Of a DNA stretch of 64,000 nucleotides, positions 1-11,731 are shown piece after piece. The stretch is from positions 95,040,214 through 95,104,213 of the forward strand of contig CM075857.1 of assembly GCA_037975125.1 (NCBI GenBank), in the 5' to 3' direction. Below the pieces are notes generated by a model. It was given only the letters and a program-made list of their open reading frames with translations. It searched no databases and was not told where the DNA came from. The stretch comes from Latrodectus hesperus (Eukaryota > Arthropoda > Arachnida > Araneae > Theridiidae). How positions within the stretch are numbered: the first letter of the stretch is position 1; each line of letters begins with the position of its first letter. The translations under genes were made by a program, and so were the position numbers.

Positions 1-589
1 AGCTACGAAAAGTTCCATTCTTTCACTGAGACAAGTGGAATCTCAAATCATTCGCTGCAATGGACAAGCTACGAAAAGTTCCATTCTTTCACTGAGACAA
101 GCGGAATCTCAAATCATCGGCTCCAATGGACAAGCTACGAAAAGTTCCATTCTTTCACTGAGACAAGCAGAATCTGAAATGATCGGCGGCGATGGACAAG
201 CTACGAAAAATTCCATCCTTTCACTGAGACAAGCGGAATCTCAAATCATCGGCTCCGATGGACAAGCTACGAAAAGTTCCATTCTTTCACTGAGACAAGC
301 GGAATCTCAAATCATTCGCTGCGATGGACAAGCTACGAAAAGTTCCATCCTTTCACTGAGACAAGCGGAATCTCAAATCATTCGCTGCGATGGACAAGCT
401 ACGAAAAGTTCCATCCTTTCACTGAGACAAGCGGAATCTCAAATCATTCGCTGCGATGGACAAGCTACGGAAAGTTCCATCCTTTCACTGAGACAAGCGG
501 AATCTCAAATCATCGGCTCCGATGGACAAGCTACGGAAAGTTCCATTCTTTCACTGAGACAAGCGGAATCTCAAATCTTTGCATTTTGA
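1..589 (+). repeat. 66-bp tandem repeat array (9 units, open in frame)
   Basis: Nine units start at 1, 67, 133, 199, 265, 331, 397, 463 and 529, exactly 66 bp apart. The array runs off the left edge. Because 66 is a multiple of three, one frame stays open with a 22-residue repeat (core QATKSSILSLRQAESQII) until TGA at 587-589. Units come in two sub-types, with IIRC[N/D]G or IIGS[N/D]G before the next unit. Some changes are synonymous (ATT/ATC Ile), others replace residues (Lys/Glu, Ser/Asn). A second forward frame is also open across the unit, so openness alone does not prove coding. It could be the C-terminal end of a repetitive protein or a non-coding minisatellite. No start, splice site or known domain is visible. 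Confidence 0.85.
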
Positions 590-639
590 AACCCCGAGGG
601 GAATTTGCCTAAAAGTTGATGTAAGGCATTTGGAAACGA

Positions 640-1062
640 CAGTGTCTTGTCTTCCAAGAAAGACTTATCTCATATAGTGGACAATCACACGAAATGATAT
701 CCAGAAAACTCTCAAGCATCCACCCCAAATGGACTCTTGGTGAACTAGTAATAGGACACTGCTCTTCAGAGTGAAAATTTCAATCCCTTGAACTACGGGA
801 GATGGATGCAGCGATTTTACCTTCGGCATCTGTCGGAACACTTGTGCATCTGTCGAAGTGTGTGCTTGGAAGTTTTCCAGGATTTAACACTTTAATGTGA
901 CCCACTAGCAATGAAAATTCCTTCCAGAAGGCACCGGATAGTAAAGTTAAGGCTATCCACTGCATGACGTCAAAGCATCCCTCCCAAGGCACACTGTAGC
1001 AGGTGCGGCATTTCAGAGTGAAAGGTTTCGGGTTCGATGCCAGCTACTTTTGATCAAAAGCA
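640..1062. repeat. Decayed tRNA-SINE-like remnants (family F type)
   Basis: The stretch at 840-885 (cttggaagttttccagg) resembles the body of family F copies at 19.8 kb and 45.2 kb. The stretch at 698-728 looks like the same body in the opposite orientation. A tRNA-like B-box segment (gggttcgatgcc) lies at 1030-1042. The pieces are too diverged to give ends or target-site duplications. No protein of interest was seen on either strand. Confidence 0.4.
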
Positions 1063-1286
1063 AAATGATTGTTCTGTTTTTGTTTTCGTTCGGGGATGGC
1101 TTTCCAACTTAGTCTGCTAGATCACAGTTAATTTTGAGTAACTGGAGATAGAGGTTACATTCTGAGAAAAGTCCTCTTGGAAAGCAGTTTCTGCAATAGT
1201 CAATAAAATGCCTTACAACATCCTTGAGCTGTCCACTACGCAGTATCAATACATCAATTCTCTTAGAAAACTTTGCTTTTGTTCTC

Positions 1287-1654
1287 TTGATATTCAACAG
1301 TAGTTGGGATCAAACTCAAGATCTTCCACTTCAGAAGAACGCAATCTTATCAAAAAGCCACAATAAACCCTAGAATTCTGTATTTCACACTGAGTAGAGC
1401 ATACCCAAACTATTGAACAACATTTCAAGTCTTATGAATCTGACGTGTTTTGCTCCCAGGTGGACTTTTCTGAATGGATAGTAACCCAAATTTATGAGAA
1501 GCAAAGGAGAAAACCAAGAAAAGCCTCAAGCTTCTATACTAATAGATACCCATCTTCTACTGTTCAACAGTAACTAGGATCAAGCTCATCATCTTCCCAT
1601 CAGAAGAATGTGATCCTACAACAAAGCCACTGCAACTACAGAATACTGTATTTA
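1287..1654 (-). repeat. Two direct copies of a ~95-bp SINE-head remnant
   Basis: Segments 1291-1385 and 1560-1654 align along their whole length: ttcaacagta, then ggatcaa, then cttcc.atcagaaga, then aagccac, then a shared ending near ctgtattt. They also resemble the inverted tRNA-like head of family F at 20.85-20.92 kb (gttcaac...ggaatcgaacc...aagccactaag). They are best read as two old minus-oriented SINE heads. The rest of 1065-1660 shows nothing recognisable. Confidence 0.45.
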
Positions 1655-1794
1655 TAATCGTTATACAAAGTGGTTCTAAATGAATATCCAGTATTTAAAC
1701 CCTTTGTAGTATTTATTACATAAATTTAAAATCAGGATTAATACTTGAATTGAAAGACCAATTTAAACAATTATACGTACAAGCTTACAAGTGC

Positions 1795-2055
1795 TCAATG
1801 TGAGCACCTTTCGTTGCACTTCCGATCAAGTTGATAGTTCAGTTCTTTCCAAATGTTGTTTAGTGTTCGTGGTGTAGTTGTTGCAACAGCTGCCTCAGTC
1901 CTGTTTCTTAGAAGGGGTAGGTCAGCTGATTGTGCAGCAACATACGAGCTTTATTGAACACCACAAATAGAAATCACATGGTGTGAGATCAGGTGGGCTT
2001 GGATACCATGAAAAACAAACTCTGTCATTCTCTTTGTGGCCAATCCAGCGGATAT
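1795..2055 (-). pseudogene. Mariner/IS630-type transposase, C-terminal fragment (left arm)
   Basis: The minus strand reads RWIGHKEN, then SPPDLTPCDFYLW, near 2050-1960. After frame breaks it gives LNNIWKELNYQLD near 1870-1835. This is the same protein end as in the right arm, in the opposite direction. At PDLTPCDFYLW it is closer to the family consensus than the right copy, which suggests two separately decayed copies joined together. Truncated and frameshifted. Confidence 0.65.
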
Positions 2056-2133
2056 TATTATTATTTTGATGGAGAATTAACTGTAACTGCTACTTCTTAT
2101 TTTGATGCTTTACAACTATAACTAATTCCCTAA

Positions 2134-2507
2134 ATGGTAGAAGACGAACCAAATAACTTCATTTGGCAGCAAAATGGTGCACTTCCTCATTGGCGTAACA
2201 GCATACGCGATTGGTTGACATCAATGTACTCGACGGAGGGATTGGCAGCGATAGAGTCCAATGACCAAGCTCGTTTCGCAAGGCCCCCACTTTCACCTGA
2301 TCTCAGGCCATGTGATTTCTATTCATAGCATTCATAAAGGTTCATATGTTCTTCTACTACTAGCTGACAAACCCGAATTAAAATAATAGGACTGAGGCAG
2401 TTGTTGCAACAATTACACCACTAACACTAAACAACGTTTGGGAAGAACTGAATTATCGACTTGATTGGCCGTGTGATGAAAGATGCTTATATTGAACACT
2501 TGTAAGC
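2134..2507 (+). pseudogene. Mariner/IS630-type transposase, C-terminal fragment (right arm)
   Basis: The reading at 2134-2328 gives NFIWQQNGALPHW, then RDWL, then PPLSPDLRPCDFY before a stop. In IS630/Tc1/mariner transposases these correspond to the FQQDGAPPHW and WPPRSPDLxPCDFYLWG motifs near the second and third catalytic acidic residues. Downstream, past frameshifts and stops, comes the family C-terminus NNVWEELNYRLDW (about 2430-2467). The first Asp of QQDGA is Asn here, so the active site is damaged as well as truncated. Non-functional. Confidence 0.75.
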
Positions 2508-2918
2508 TTGTAGGTATAATTGAGTTACTCTTTCATTTTATGTATTAATTCTGATTCTAATTTTACGTAATAAATTCTGCAAAACGTTAAATCCTCAATA
2601 TTTATTTAGAAACACCCTGCATGTCATCGATTTTATTGTTTACATACGAAATATAACCAGACAATTTGAGGAAATAATTTAAGTACAAAAAGTGGTGTCT
2701 CTAGTGACCTATAATATCAATTAATTTATGTTAGATTATTCCATTTTACAACAGAATAATAAAGATATTAAAAATTTTGAAACTGCCCTGTACTTAAGTG
2801 ATGCATGGACCAAGTGACACTTCTGAATTCTTAATTTTTAAAGCGGAATCTCTCTCTCTCTCTTGATATGAATCTCTAAAACTTTGATTTTAATTAATCC
2901 ATACTAAATTTTAATTAT

Positions 2919-2953
2919 AATTCTTATCATAACTCAAAGTTATGATAAGAATT
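2919..2953. repeat. Perfect 16-bp inverted repeat (hairpin)
   Basis: Arm 2919-2934 (aattcttatcataact) is the exact reverse complement of 2938-2953, with a 3-nt loop. It lies in AT-rich sequence with no adjoining gene. It could be an insertion footprint or cruciform. Confidence 0.8.
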
Positions 2954-3820
2954 GTATTGTATGAAATGACTTAAAGCTAAAAAGAATTTATATAAGATTT
3001 ATAAAAAAAAATACCAAACAAAAAACATACTGCAAATTTAAATTATTCATATACGGGTTCAATAAAGTGGTTTGATCTATGATAGATAATTTTTTAATGA
3101 TTATCCACAAAGCTTTACCACCGTTTGCAAATATTTCAAAAATGAGTTATAGGTATTTTAAGATGTGATTAAAACTGTAACTGCAGTCCTATAAAAGTAA
3201 GAAATGTTAGTTTTTTAACATTAAGCTGTAAAAATGTATTTATATTCTGTTTATATAGAACCCTAATATAAGGAACAAAGAAAAAAGTTTATGATAAGAA
3301 GATAAAGGAAAAATTGATGACCTTATATGTAGATACAATTGCTTTATAAATTAGTATAATGCTTGACAAAGAAGTCATACGTATTAAAAATTATGCTATT
3401 AGATTAGTTTGGATGGTAGATAACATCTTTTTTATAACTTAAAATGTTCTTGTAACATTTCAGAGATTGTACCTCATAGCTAAAAAATTGTGTTGCATTG
3501 AGATCTTTTTTTTTTTTTAAAGTAGAAATAAAAGAAATAAAAAATTACTGTGCACATCACTCTGACCTAATTTCTTTCTAATTAGAAGCAATAAATGTTT
3601 CATTACAAATTGTACCACACATTAGTGACTTAAAAAAAAAGGCTTTCACCTCATAACATCATTTCTAAAAATGTTATCAATAACATCGGTCGCCTAAAGG
3701 TAAAAATATCTTTAAGAAAAACTCTTCTAAAATTTATTATTGAAGGTTTCTAACATAACCCTATAATTAAACCCTAAAAAAAATGAGGAAGAAAAAGTTT
3801 GAAGAATGTTGCAAGCGTTA
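2954..3820. other. AT-rich intergenic stretch, nothing recognised
   Basis: Low-complexity A/T sequence with homopolymer runs and many stops in all frames. The region just before the hairpin (2620-2918) is similar and includes a short (CT)n run near 2849-2863. No repeat-family match or RNA-like element was seen. Confidence 0.6.
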
Positions 3821-3829
3821 AAAGGAAAA

Positions 3830-4310
3830 GTACTTTCGCAAACGACCAACAGCTATGGAAAGAAGAAACGTCTTAGTGACCCATATTCCGCCAAAACACC
3901 GAATACAAAAACGGAAGAAGCCGAATTCGCTAATAAGTAAACACACGCGAACAGAGAAGAAAACAAAAACAATCAAACACATAAATGGTAGCAGAAAGTC
4001 TTGCACTTAGCAAATTTACATAACGACTCTGCATCGCCGGCGAAACAAAGGATGGCGATAATCATTTGGCGCGAGTTCTTCTTTTTTTACATCGCCAATA
4101 ACCTTGTATCGAGGCATTGGCGGCGTCAGTGTCATTAACCAACTTCAGGGCTATTCTCGCTTTCATTGACGCAATTTTGAAAGGACGCCCTTCCATGCAG
4201 ACTGAGAAAGCGTCAAACGCCAGTTTAGGCAGAATAATGAACAAACAAATACAGAACGGAAAAAAAAGTCGTCTGACGGGTTGGAAAGACCTATTTATTA
4301 TGTAAGCACA
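3830..4310. other. GC-richer unique island (possible conserved non-coding element)
   Basis: Base composition rises sharply against the flanks. The stretch contains ggcgataatcatttggcgcg near 4053-4072 and a related ggcggcgtcag near 4119. Overlapping short open frames on both strands (about 60 codons) have no recognisable motif. It resembles none of the interspersed repeats in this window. A regulatory element or an exon is possible; neither is shown. Confidence 0.35.
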
Positions 4311-4319
4311 GGCAAACTG

Positions 4320-4856
4320 ATGCGATGATATTATGCATCATCTATTTATGAAGACTTAAATATTCTACAATCAAGGATTGAATCTTAAGTGATCGTTTTT
4401 TTTTTCTTTTCTTTTTAAGTGATTGTTTCTTTGCTTGATCACGTTTATTGAGCGGCTCGTGACCAAACGATTTTTCTTAATGGATAAAGTTGTATGTGTC
4501 ACTAGTGCAAATTGAAAGGATTATGAGATGTCACATAATGACTGGAACATCTTTGATTCGAGATTCGACAGGAAACTCTCAAACTTTTGACTCCTTCATT
4601 AAATTCGAGTCATAAAATGAAATAAAAGAAACATTTTAACAATAAGTTTTTATAATAATTTTGTCGTTTTCAGTCAAAATTATTCTTATTAAATTGTACA
4701 TAGACCGACAGACTGTTCATATAAATAACAATGCACAATATATAACACTCATATATAACTGCGCCGATTTTATATAAAGTTTCACTTATGATAAACATAG
4801 TCACTATGGTCAAGTGACGAAGTCGACAACAACTTGCACAGAATCTTCCTTTTCAC
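4320..4856. other. AT-rich intergenic stretch, nothing recognised
   Basis: Low GC, poly-T runs and no extended open frame. Confidence 0.5.
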
Positions 4857-4857
4857 A

Positions 4858-5400
4858 CCACATTCTTCTTCTTAACTGGCGTTACAGCCCCATGCAGGCC
4901 TTAGCCTCTAATACAACCTCCTTCCACTTTTCCCGCTTCAAAGCCAAATTTTTCCAATTCTTTACTTCATGGTCTCCAGGTCCTTTTCCACATTAACAAT
5001 CCGTGTTTCTCTGAATCTCCCCTTCTTCTTGCTAATGAATAATTTACCCTTTGTTATCCTTTTTATGATATTTTTTTATCTCTGCGGTGTACGTGGCCAA
5101 GCCACCGTATTCTTTGTGCTTTAATGAATCTCACTCTATGCTTTTGTTTCTCACTAGGTGCATTCATTCTTTATTATTTCTTCTGATCCATACAACATTT
5201 TCAAGCCTTGGTCCATAAATTTTCCTTAAAATTTTACGTTCAAAAATTCTAATGTATTCAGAGTCCCTTACATTCAATGTCCATGTTTCTCCGGCATATG
5301 TAACGATCTTTCACGCCACATTAGTTCCGTTAATTTGCATTGTCAGTTGCTCTTTCGTCACTTTTTGCACACGAAGGATAGTTTCAACGGGATCTATAAT
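4858..5400 (-). mobile_element. LINE 3' fragment, RTE-like endonuclease-reverse transcriptase C-terminus
   Basis: Read on the minus strand from about 5310, it gives YAGETWTLNVRDSEYIRIFE, then KILRKIYGPRLENVVW. This matches the C-terminal part of the RTE-like reverse transcriptase family (usual form YGSETWTLT...IFERKVLRxIFG). Further 3' come NWKNLALKREKWKEVV and LEAKACMGL, matching the family's final block. Stops and frameshifts interrupt it. The 3' end is an (AAG)n-like tail at about 4858-4872. It is heavily 5'-truncated, and the exact LINE clade is not secure. Confidence 0.7.
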
Positions 5401-5534
5401 ACAAAAGTGTATTCTAAACAACACAAACATCCGTGCTCGCGGAAGGAACAGAATTCTTGAACACCAAATCACTAACCATTTAGATGTCAGCTTACTACAC
5501 CGGTGGAAAAATATGAGGTCCCATAAATGCCATT

Positions 5535-6106
5535 AACCTCTGCAAACCTTTTTGTGGGATCAATTTGAAGACCGCAAAAACCAATGCTCTTAGATGGGAA
5601 AAACGGAAGATGTATGAAGCTTGACTCAACACTCCTGGTCAAACCCACGCTAAAAGTATGATCTGTAAATCATCAGCGAGGATTGCCTCTGAAACTCTAA
5701 GATGGTCTAGGCAGAGGATACGTTTCATCGTAGGCTTCATAACTGGGCACTACTATTTCAGAAAACACCTCCATAAAATGGGACTGTTTCAGCAAGACCC
5801 TATCTGCAGGAAGTGTCATACGCAAGGGGAAACGGCCAAGCATATCATTTACGAATGCGAGGCTCTTGCCCTCCCTAGATTCACTTCTTTAGGCATCATC
5901 CATACTAGAGGGTTACACCTAGACTCCATTAAAGGGTTATCGGACTTTATTAATAAAGTGGATGATCCGAGTAACTGGAACTAGGAAACATTGGGTTTGG
6001 AGTTAACCCAGAACATAAGTTTACCCAGTTAGTGGTACAATATGCTGATAAAAGCAAAGGAGCCCAATGACATACAAACCCAACTCTAAGAAGAAGAAGA
6101 ACATCT
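5535..6106 (+). mobile_element. LINE 3' fragment, Jockey/I/R1-like C-terminus (copy 1)
   Basis: An open frame to the stop at 5982-5984 encodes FIVGFITGHYYFRKHLHKMG, then a Cys/His cluster C-x2-C...H...C (CRKCHTQGETAKHIIYECEAL). This cluster sits at the C-terminus of Jockey/I/R1-type retrotransposon ORF2 after RNase H. A roughly 120-bp 3' UTR follows, ending in gaagaagaag. Copies 2 (36.68-37.51 kb) and 3 (54.58-55.00 kb) share the coding end and the UTR. The element is 5'-truncated; upstream codons (5560-5650) carry an internal stop. It lies next to an oppositely oriented RTE-like fragment. Confidence 0.8.
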
Positions 6107-7750
6107 GCAACTAAATGTCCCTTGATGGGATCAGAGTAGATACAAACAATATCAACTCATGCAGCCACCGGACACCAAACCAAAAACTATATGCATAAGC
6201 AATAACATTGTCTTTTAGGAAGACTTTTCATAGATTCTGATTCTTATGATAAAACTGAGATCTCCCATTGTTGATAATGGTGGGGTCAACATATGCCCTT
6301 CTTATCCATGGAAAGTGGCTTTAGTAGGTCAATATATGCACCATTAGCTAACTTTTCATCAATTTTAATGAAATAATTGCATCGATACTTTTCATTTATA
6401 ATATAAATATTATTAAATAATCTATATTTTATTCCTCTTTAAGAGCTTTTTAGTCGATAAATAACATCAATATATAATATCATTCGATGTTGTAGTATTT
6501 TGGGCACAACAAAAATATTTAAAAATAGAAACATAAAATGCACAAAAATAAAAGTAACATTTTAAAATAAATTTTATACAATTTTATGCATTTATTTACT
6601 TTTAAGCAATATGTTTGATTTTTTTAAAACTTTAATAACTATTTTTATAAGTTTTTCAAGAAAATATATTTATAAAGTGATAATTTAAAAATCATATAAA
6701 TCTATTTAAATTATATATTGCGAGTGTGGAAAGAAAAGGAAAAAAAAAACTAGAAAAGCCAATATATAAATTAAAAAAAACTTTTTTAAAGTTAAGAATC
6801 AATAAATAAATGCTTTATAAATATAAAAAAAGCTGCTTTTAAATTCATTGAAAACATTTTTTTAAGAAACAGAAACTATAATTTTTAAAGTGAATAATAA
6901 GTACAAATCTTTAAAATAATTTACTTGTAAAAAAAAATCTTCAAAATTGTACATGTTTGTTCGAGAAAAATAACCTTTCGGAATAATCGTTGTGTCGTAA
7001 ATATCGATACTTTCTAGAAATCAATGTTTAGAAGCCAGAAAACTTTTGATGCTTTTTTCACCATGAAACTTTAGGGCTACAAATTTCTTTTTACGCCATT
7101 AGAAAATCAATATTGCGTGGTTTTTAAAAAAATATCATTTTTTTTCATATAATCTGCAATTTCAAGCAGGTTATATTTACCTGTAAATGTAGCTTTCTTA
7201 TTTTATTAAGTGTTATACAGTGAGAGAAGCAAACATTCAAATAATAAATATTTACTAAATAAATCTCATTTCCAGATTATTTTACTTATTTTGAACTATT
7301 TATGTAAACGAAAAGAAAATAAATAAAACGTTTAAGTCTTTATTATATTTACAAAAACAGTAATCCACACATTTTTAGAAATTAATAAATAATTTCACTG
7401 GAGCAACACAAGAAAATTGGAAATTCTGAAAATAGACATTTATATCAAAATGTTTAAGATTATAGATTACATTTACATTTTACAAAAATATTATAAAAAT
7501 TATAATGCTAATAAAATTTCCAGCAAGCTAATTTGCATTTATTCTTCAAAGTGCATGTATGAAAATATTTAGTATTTTGAAACACATGAAAACGTTATCT
7601 GCAGTTGCAATATTAACCTATAAAATATAACAGCTGTAAGTAATACACATACACATAAATAAAAATTATCTGAAATCACCATACATTATAGATCTTAGTT
7701 TAAGGAATACATAAGTTTGCAATTTATAAAATTAAACGCTTAAATTTCAA
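6107..7750. other. AT-rich intergenic stretch
   Basis: The part at 6110-6360 is somewhat less AT-rich and unassigned. From 6370 on the sequence is mostly A/T with many homopolymers and dense stops in all frames. No repeat family, tRNA-like box or coding signal was found. Confidence 0.55.
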
Positions 7751-7752
7751 AG

Positions 7753-8063
7753 TCGCTGACCGATGGCTGTGAGGTTAGCGTTCCTGACTCCTGAGCTGTG
7801 GGTCCAGGGTTCGAATCCCGGTTCGGGCATGGATGTTACTTTCTTTCTCTGTTCTCTCTGTGTTTCTCTGTCCTTTCTTCTGTGATGTTGATAATGTGGC
7901 CCACCCTATAAACGGGTTTATGGTGGTATGGCGCGGGTAACGCTACTCGCCTCCGTGACTTGGTTCACAGGTGCCCGCTGGGTAACGACAAATGAGTAGC
8001 ATTTTCTGGCCTTGTTGTAACATAGGGTTCAACCCTCTGGTGCCCGCCGTTGGAAAAAAAAAC
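7753..8063 (+). mobile_element. tRNA-derived SINE, family A (copy 1)
   Basis: A tRNA-like head has an A-box-like start (tggctgtgaggttagcg) and a clear B box (ggttcgaatcccgg at 7808-7821). It is followed by gggcatggatgt, a CT-rich body, and the central block ccctataaacgggtt (about 7902-7916). The specific 3' part contains gggtaacgacaaatgagtag and ends in an A run at about 8055-8063. Short matching sequence (ttcaaag) flanks both ends, consistent with a target-site duplication. Pol III transcribed when active; non-coding. Two more copies lie at 41.0 and 41.45 kb. Confidence 0.85.
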
Positions 8064-9578
8064 TTCAAAGTAAGCTTACTTTACACAGTTAGATTATGAA
8101 CACGTAAAACTATAAATTAGTTAATCGATAAAAATACAAAATATTGTATAATAATCTAAGAAATTTTCCTTTTATAACTTCTTAAATGTACAAAATTATA
8201 GAATATTCAGGAAAATCGAAATAAATTTTGTAAATTTTAACAAATAAAATATTACATAAAAATTATAGTTTTGGTTGGATAGTAGTTAAAGACAAAAGAA
8301 CTTAAAAGGATATATGAAAAATTCCTTTTTTGTTTAGTATTATATTTAAAAAAATTGTCTTGTATAAATTTCTTTCGTTGTATATTTTTAGCTGTATCAA
8401 GTTTATTAAATTTTTGTTGTACATATACAATATTATTAGATTCATTTCTGAACAATTTTTCACATAAAAAAGCAAAGGTTGAATTTGCATAACCATATCT
8501 GCATATATTTTATTCATATAAGGTACAGTAAGTAAGGAAAATAGTGTTTTATACACCTAAAACATAGTATCTATAACTAATCACTTTTGAATTTATCAAA
8601 TAAATAGTGGATATAATTCAATTTCTATGGTTATACAGCCTTTAAAATCATTCTTTTTAAACCATCTTCTTGAGAGAGAGAGAGAGAGAGAGAATTAAAC
8701 ATAAGAAATATAAGTAGTTTTCTTTTTAAAATGCATTATTAGGCTGTTCAATCTTTGAATTAATAACCAATTAAAATTATTTAATTTTTATGAAAGTTGT
8801 CTGACTTTTCATTCGTTTCATTCTTACGAACTGGATTCAAATCATTTTTAAAATTTGCACGAATTATATTTCGAGAATTATAGTCAGAGAAAATATAGGA
8901 TTAGTTATTAATCTCTATTTTTTATGAACCTTTTTTAATGGCTATCGTTAAAAAAATTTAGTATAAATCAAGTCATTAAGAAAATAATTATCAGAAACAG
9001 GTACATATGATTCGAAGTTTTCTATATAATTCGATAAAATTAATATTCCCTAATTCTATCTACATTTGTTACAAAAACACTTGTGTTTATGTATGTGATA
9101 AAAATACTTAAGTACATTATGATTTATCTAGTTTACTTTTAGAAGAACAAAGAAATTACTATCTGGTGATTAAATATGGACAAAGCAACTTTATTGTGAA
9201 CTCAAACATTTTGTTGCATTTTTTTAAATAAAAGTGTAACTTTTAAGACGGCTAAAAATATAATGCGTTGGATTTTTAATAAAATCATATTTTTAAGAAA
9301 CATTTCATTTCACAGCAAGAAAATTAATGTCTATAAATATAACGGTGTAATATCTAGAATGTGCATGTAAAAAGAAAAGTATAGCCATAAAAAGAACAAA
9401 AAAGACCCATTTGACAAAAATGGAAATTTCCAAAAACCATTTTAATATTTTATGAAAAAAATAAATTTTTCCGCCAGTTTGCTCTATTAAGCAATAGAGC
9501 TTTGCATTACAACACGGAAAATAAAATGGTATCATTTCCCTCCAAAAGTCCATTTAGGAATACTCTTTTTATATTTAT
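8064..9578. other. AT-rich intergenic stretch with a short (GA)n run
   Basis: A (GA)n run of about ten units lies at 8673-8692. Overlapping small open frames near 8252-8556 and 9305-9553 on the minus strand have A/T-driven composition (Ile, Asn, Lys, Phe) and no motif, so they are not called as genes. Confidence 0.5.
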
Positions 9579-9579
9579 A

Positions 9580-9970
9580 TGCTCGTATACCCTGGTCGCT
9601 TTCTATTTCGGATTCATAAATTAAGGGGGAAAGGCGGTGACGTTTGTGTTCCTTTTTTTTTCTTCTTCTTTTTTCCCCATCCTAAAGGATTATTTCAGAA
9701 GTTGGGAAAATGCTGGAGAATGAATTTGGGGGGAGAAGGCTTAATGACTAGAAGGTTGTTTTTGCCGCCCATTTCTGAGAACTGCTGCCCATTCATCTCT
9801 CAACAAGACTTCTTGGCGACGGTTCTGGAACATCACCAATCAGCCACATCAGTTCTCTCCGAAAAACTACGTTCGAAATCGCCTAAGAAGAACAAGTTAG
9901 AACAAAGCAGCTGCTCACATGAAAAGTCGTCTGTTTTCGTTTGTTGCCAGATGTATCCATTTAAATTAGG
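9580..9970. other. GC-richer unique island
   Basis: The island stands out against AT-rich flanks. A 131-codon frame on the plus strand (9579-9974) runs through a T-rich stretch giving poly-Phe and shows no domain; an opposite-strand frame is also open. Coding is therefore doubtful. It resembles no other repeat in the window. Confidence 0.3.
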
Positions 9971-9974
9971 ATAA

Positions 9975-11731
9975 TAAAAGTCGTAATTTATATAAAGGAA
10001 AGAATTCAAAAAATACATTTTCGAATGGACTCGAAATGTTGTTAAAAGAATACATTTTTTATAATAATTGGATACACATGGTTATTTTGTTAGTATTATT
10101 ATATCATTGCGACAGATTTTCTTTTAAATGTTGGCATCAATTGAAATTTGTATAATTATGCGAATAATAAAAAAGCAAAAAAATAATTTATGATCTTTGC
10201 ATTCATGCAGTAACAATGGACTTACAGACAATTTTAAGAACATATGCCCATCTTCTAAGACATGTTAAGAAAATCTTGATAAAATTTCACATTCATAATT
10301 TGTTCCAGAAGAATATCATAAATCATTTTCAAATTGGTGTTAGAATTTTAATTTCACGATCATATTGAATATTCCATAAAATAAAATTAATGTAGATAAA
10401 TGTACGCCATATAGAATAAAAATAATTTGCCTTGATAAATATAATGAAATCTAATATCTTCATTTTTGAGGAAAAAATTTTCATGAAAATATATCTCACA
10501 TCGCTATAAGGTTTCATTAAATTAGATTTTGACAGAGGTTATTCAGTATATATTAGGTGAGAAATATTTGTGATCTTGGATGTATTATTTGTGGCGTCAT
10601 CAAATTCAGTACTGCATTAAAAAATGTAGAAAATATTTGTAATTTTATACACCATTTCATGATTAGTGTTAAATTTACTGAAGTTTAACAACAATGTGAT
10701 CTTATTTAAATAAATTTGTTCAAAGTTAAAGTTGTAGTATATAACTCTAATGTATTTATGAATCGATGTCTTCTTCTAGAGTGTAGCTCACAAAATAAAC
10801 AATTAATAAAACTGCTCTCTTATCTAAAACAGAAATTTTTTATGTGATTATGGTTTTCAACATTACGAGCAAAAAAATAAAAGTTAAATGAAAACACGTA
10901 AAAATAAATTAAGTTTCTCTAATACATTTTTTATACAACCCATTTTTTCATGCGTTTAATTTAGGTTTAGTAATTATCAAAGAAGAGTTTATCAGAAATC
11001 CTATTGCGTAATTCAGATTGTTAAATTTAGTTGATAAATTTTGAAATAACACGCATTTCACATTAATAAACCAATTTGATATTAAGCAAATGATATTTGA
11101 AAATGTTATTCGAAATAGGAATTGCCTCCAGCGGGCTTCGGTTAATTAATTTTGGGGAAAAGCGGAATTTCCAATTCCCCTAACAGAACCTGAGACAGTT
11201 GAAAATTAAATTCCATGGAATATTTAATTCAACAAAATAGTTTCAATATACTTTAAAGCTTCTTAGAATAAATTATTCTAATGTATCTTTGTATTATCGA
11301 TAGACATTTCGAATTTCTTAACGAGGTGAGAAATATCGAAGAATTCTCGTTCTTACTCGTACAAAAAAATTAGCACTTATTACCAGAATATTTGATTTAT
11401 TCCAGAAAAAAAATCTTTTTTCCTTCTAAAAAATTTCATTATTCATTTTATTCATTATTTTCTCTCCATTTTGTTAAAATTGAAACTGCTAATTAAAAAT
11501 ATTAAATTAAATTTAGTTGATGAGAAGTTATGAAAATTAACTTGATATTTTTTTTTCATTTTTAACCAATTTATACTAGCTTTAATTTACTTTATAAATA
11601 TGAATTTAAAATATGCTGTTATGTTGTTTAAAGAAAACAGATCATTATTGTATTGTAAATTATCTTTATTGGTATAGAGATTCATTAAATCATTAGTAAT
11701 GTTTAGATTAATACTTATATGAAGACTTATT
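9975..11731. other. AT-rich intergenic stretch
   Basis: Mostly A/T with no repeat-family match. A slightly GC-richer patch around 11125-11200 (cagcgggcttcggttaatta) is unassigned. Confidence 0.5.

Larger units (their letters stand above)
1666..2619. mobile_element. Palindromic, rearranged mariner/IS630-type transposon
   Basis: The two ends are inverted copies: 1666-1799 matches the reverse complement of 2487-2619, starting caaagtggttctaaatgaat versus cagggtgtttctaaataaat. Weaker inverted similarity continues inward to about 2050 on the left and 2240 on the right, roughly 380-bp arms. Both arms encode the C-terminal half of the same transposase type, pointing outward. The element is therefore a head-to-head foldback of two 5'-truncated copies, not a simple internal deletion. 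Family ends commonly begin CAGGGTGTT, as the right end does. A TA dinucleotide flanks the left end only. Confidence 0.75.

Noticed and set aside
7790..7825. tRNA gene suggested by a perfect B box (also at about 14785, 20530, 37271, 41507, 42740, 43503, 61980)
   Set aside because: Each is followed by a shared non-tRNA body and often flanked by target-site duplications, so these are SINE heads. No cloverleaf with a proper acceptor stem was seen.
9579..9974. 131-codon frame
   Set aside because: Contains a poly-T-derived Phe run and no motif; overlapped by an open minus frame.
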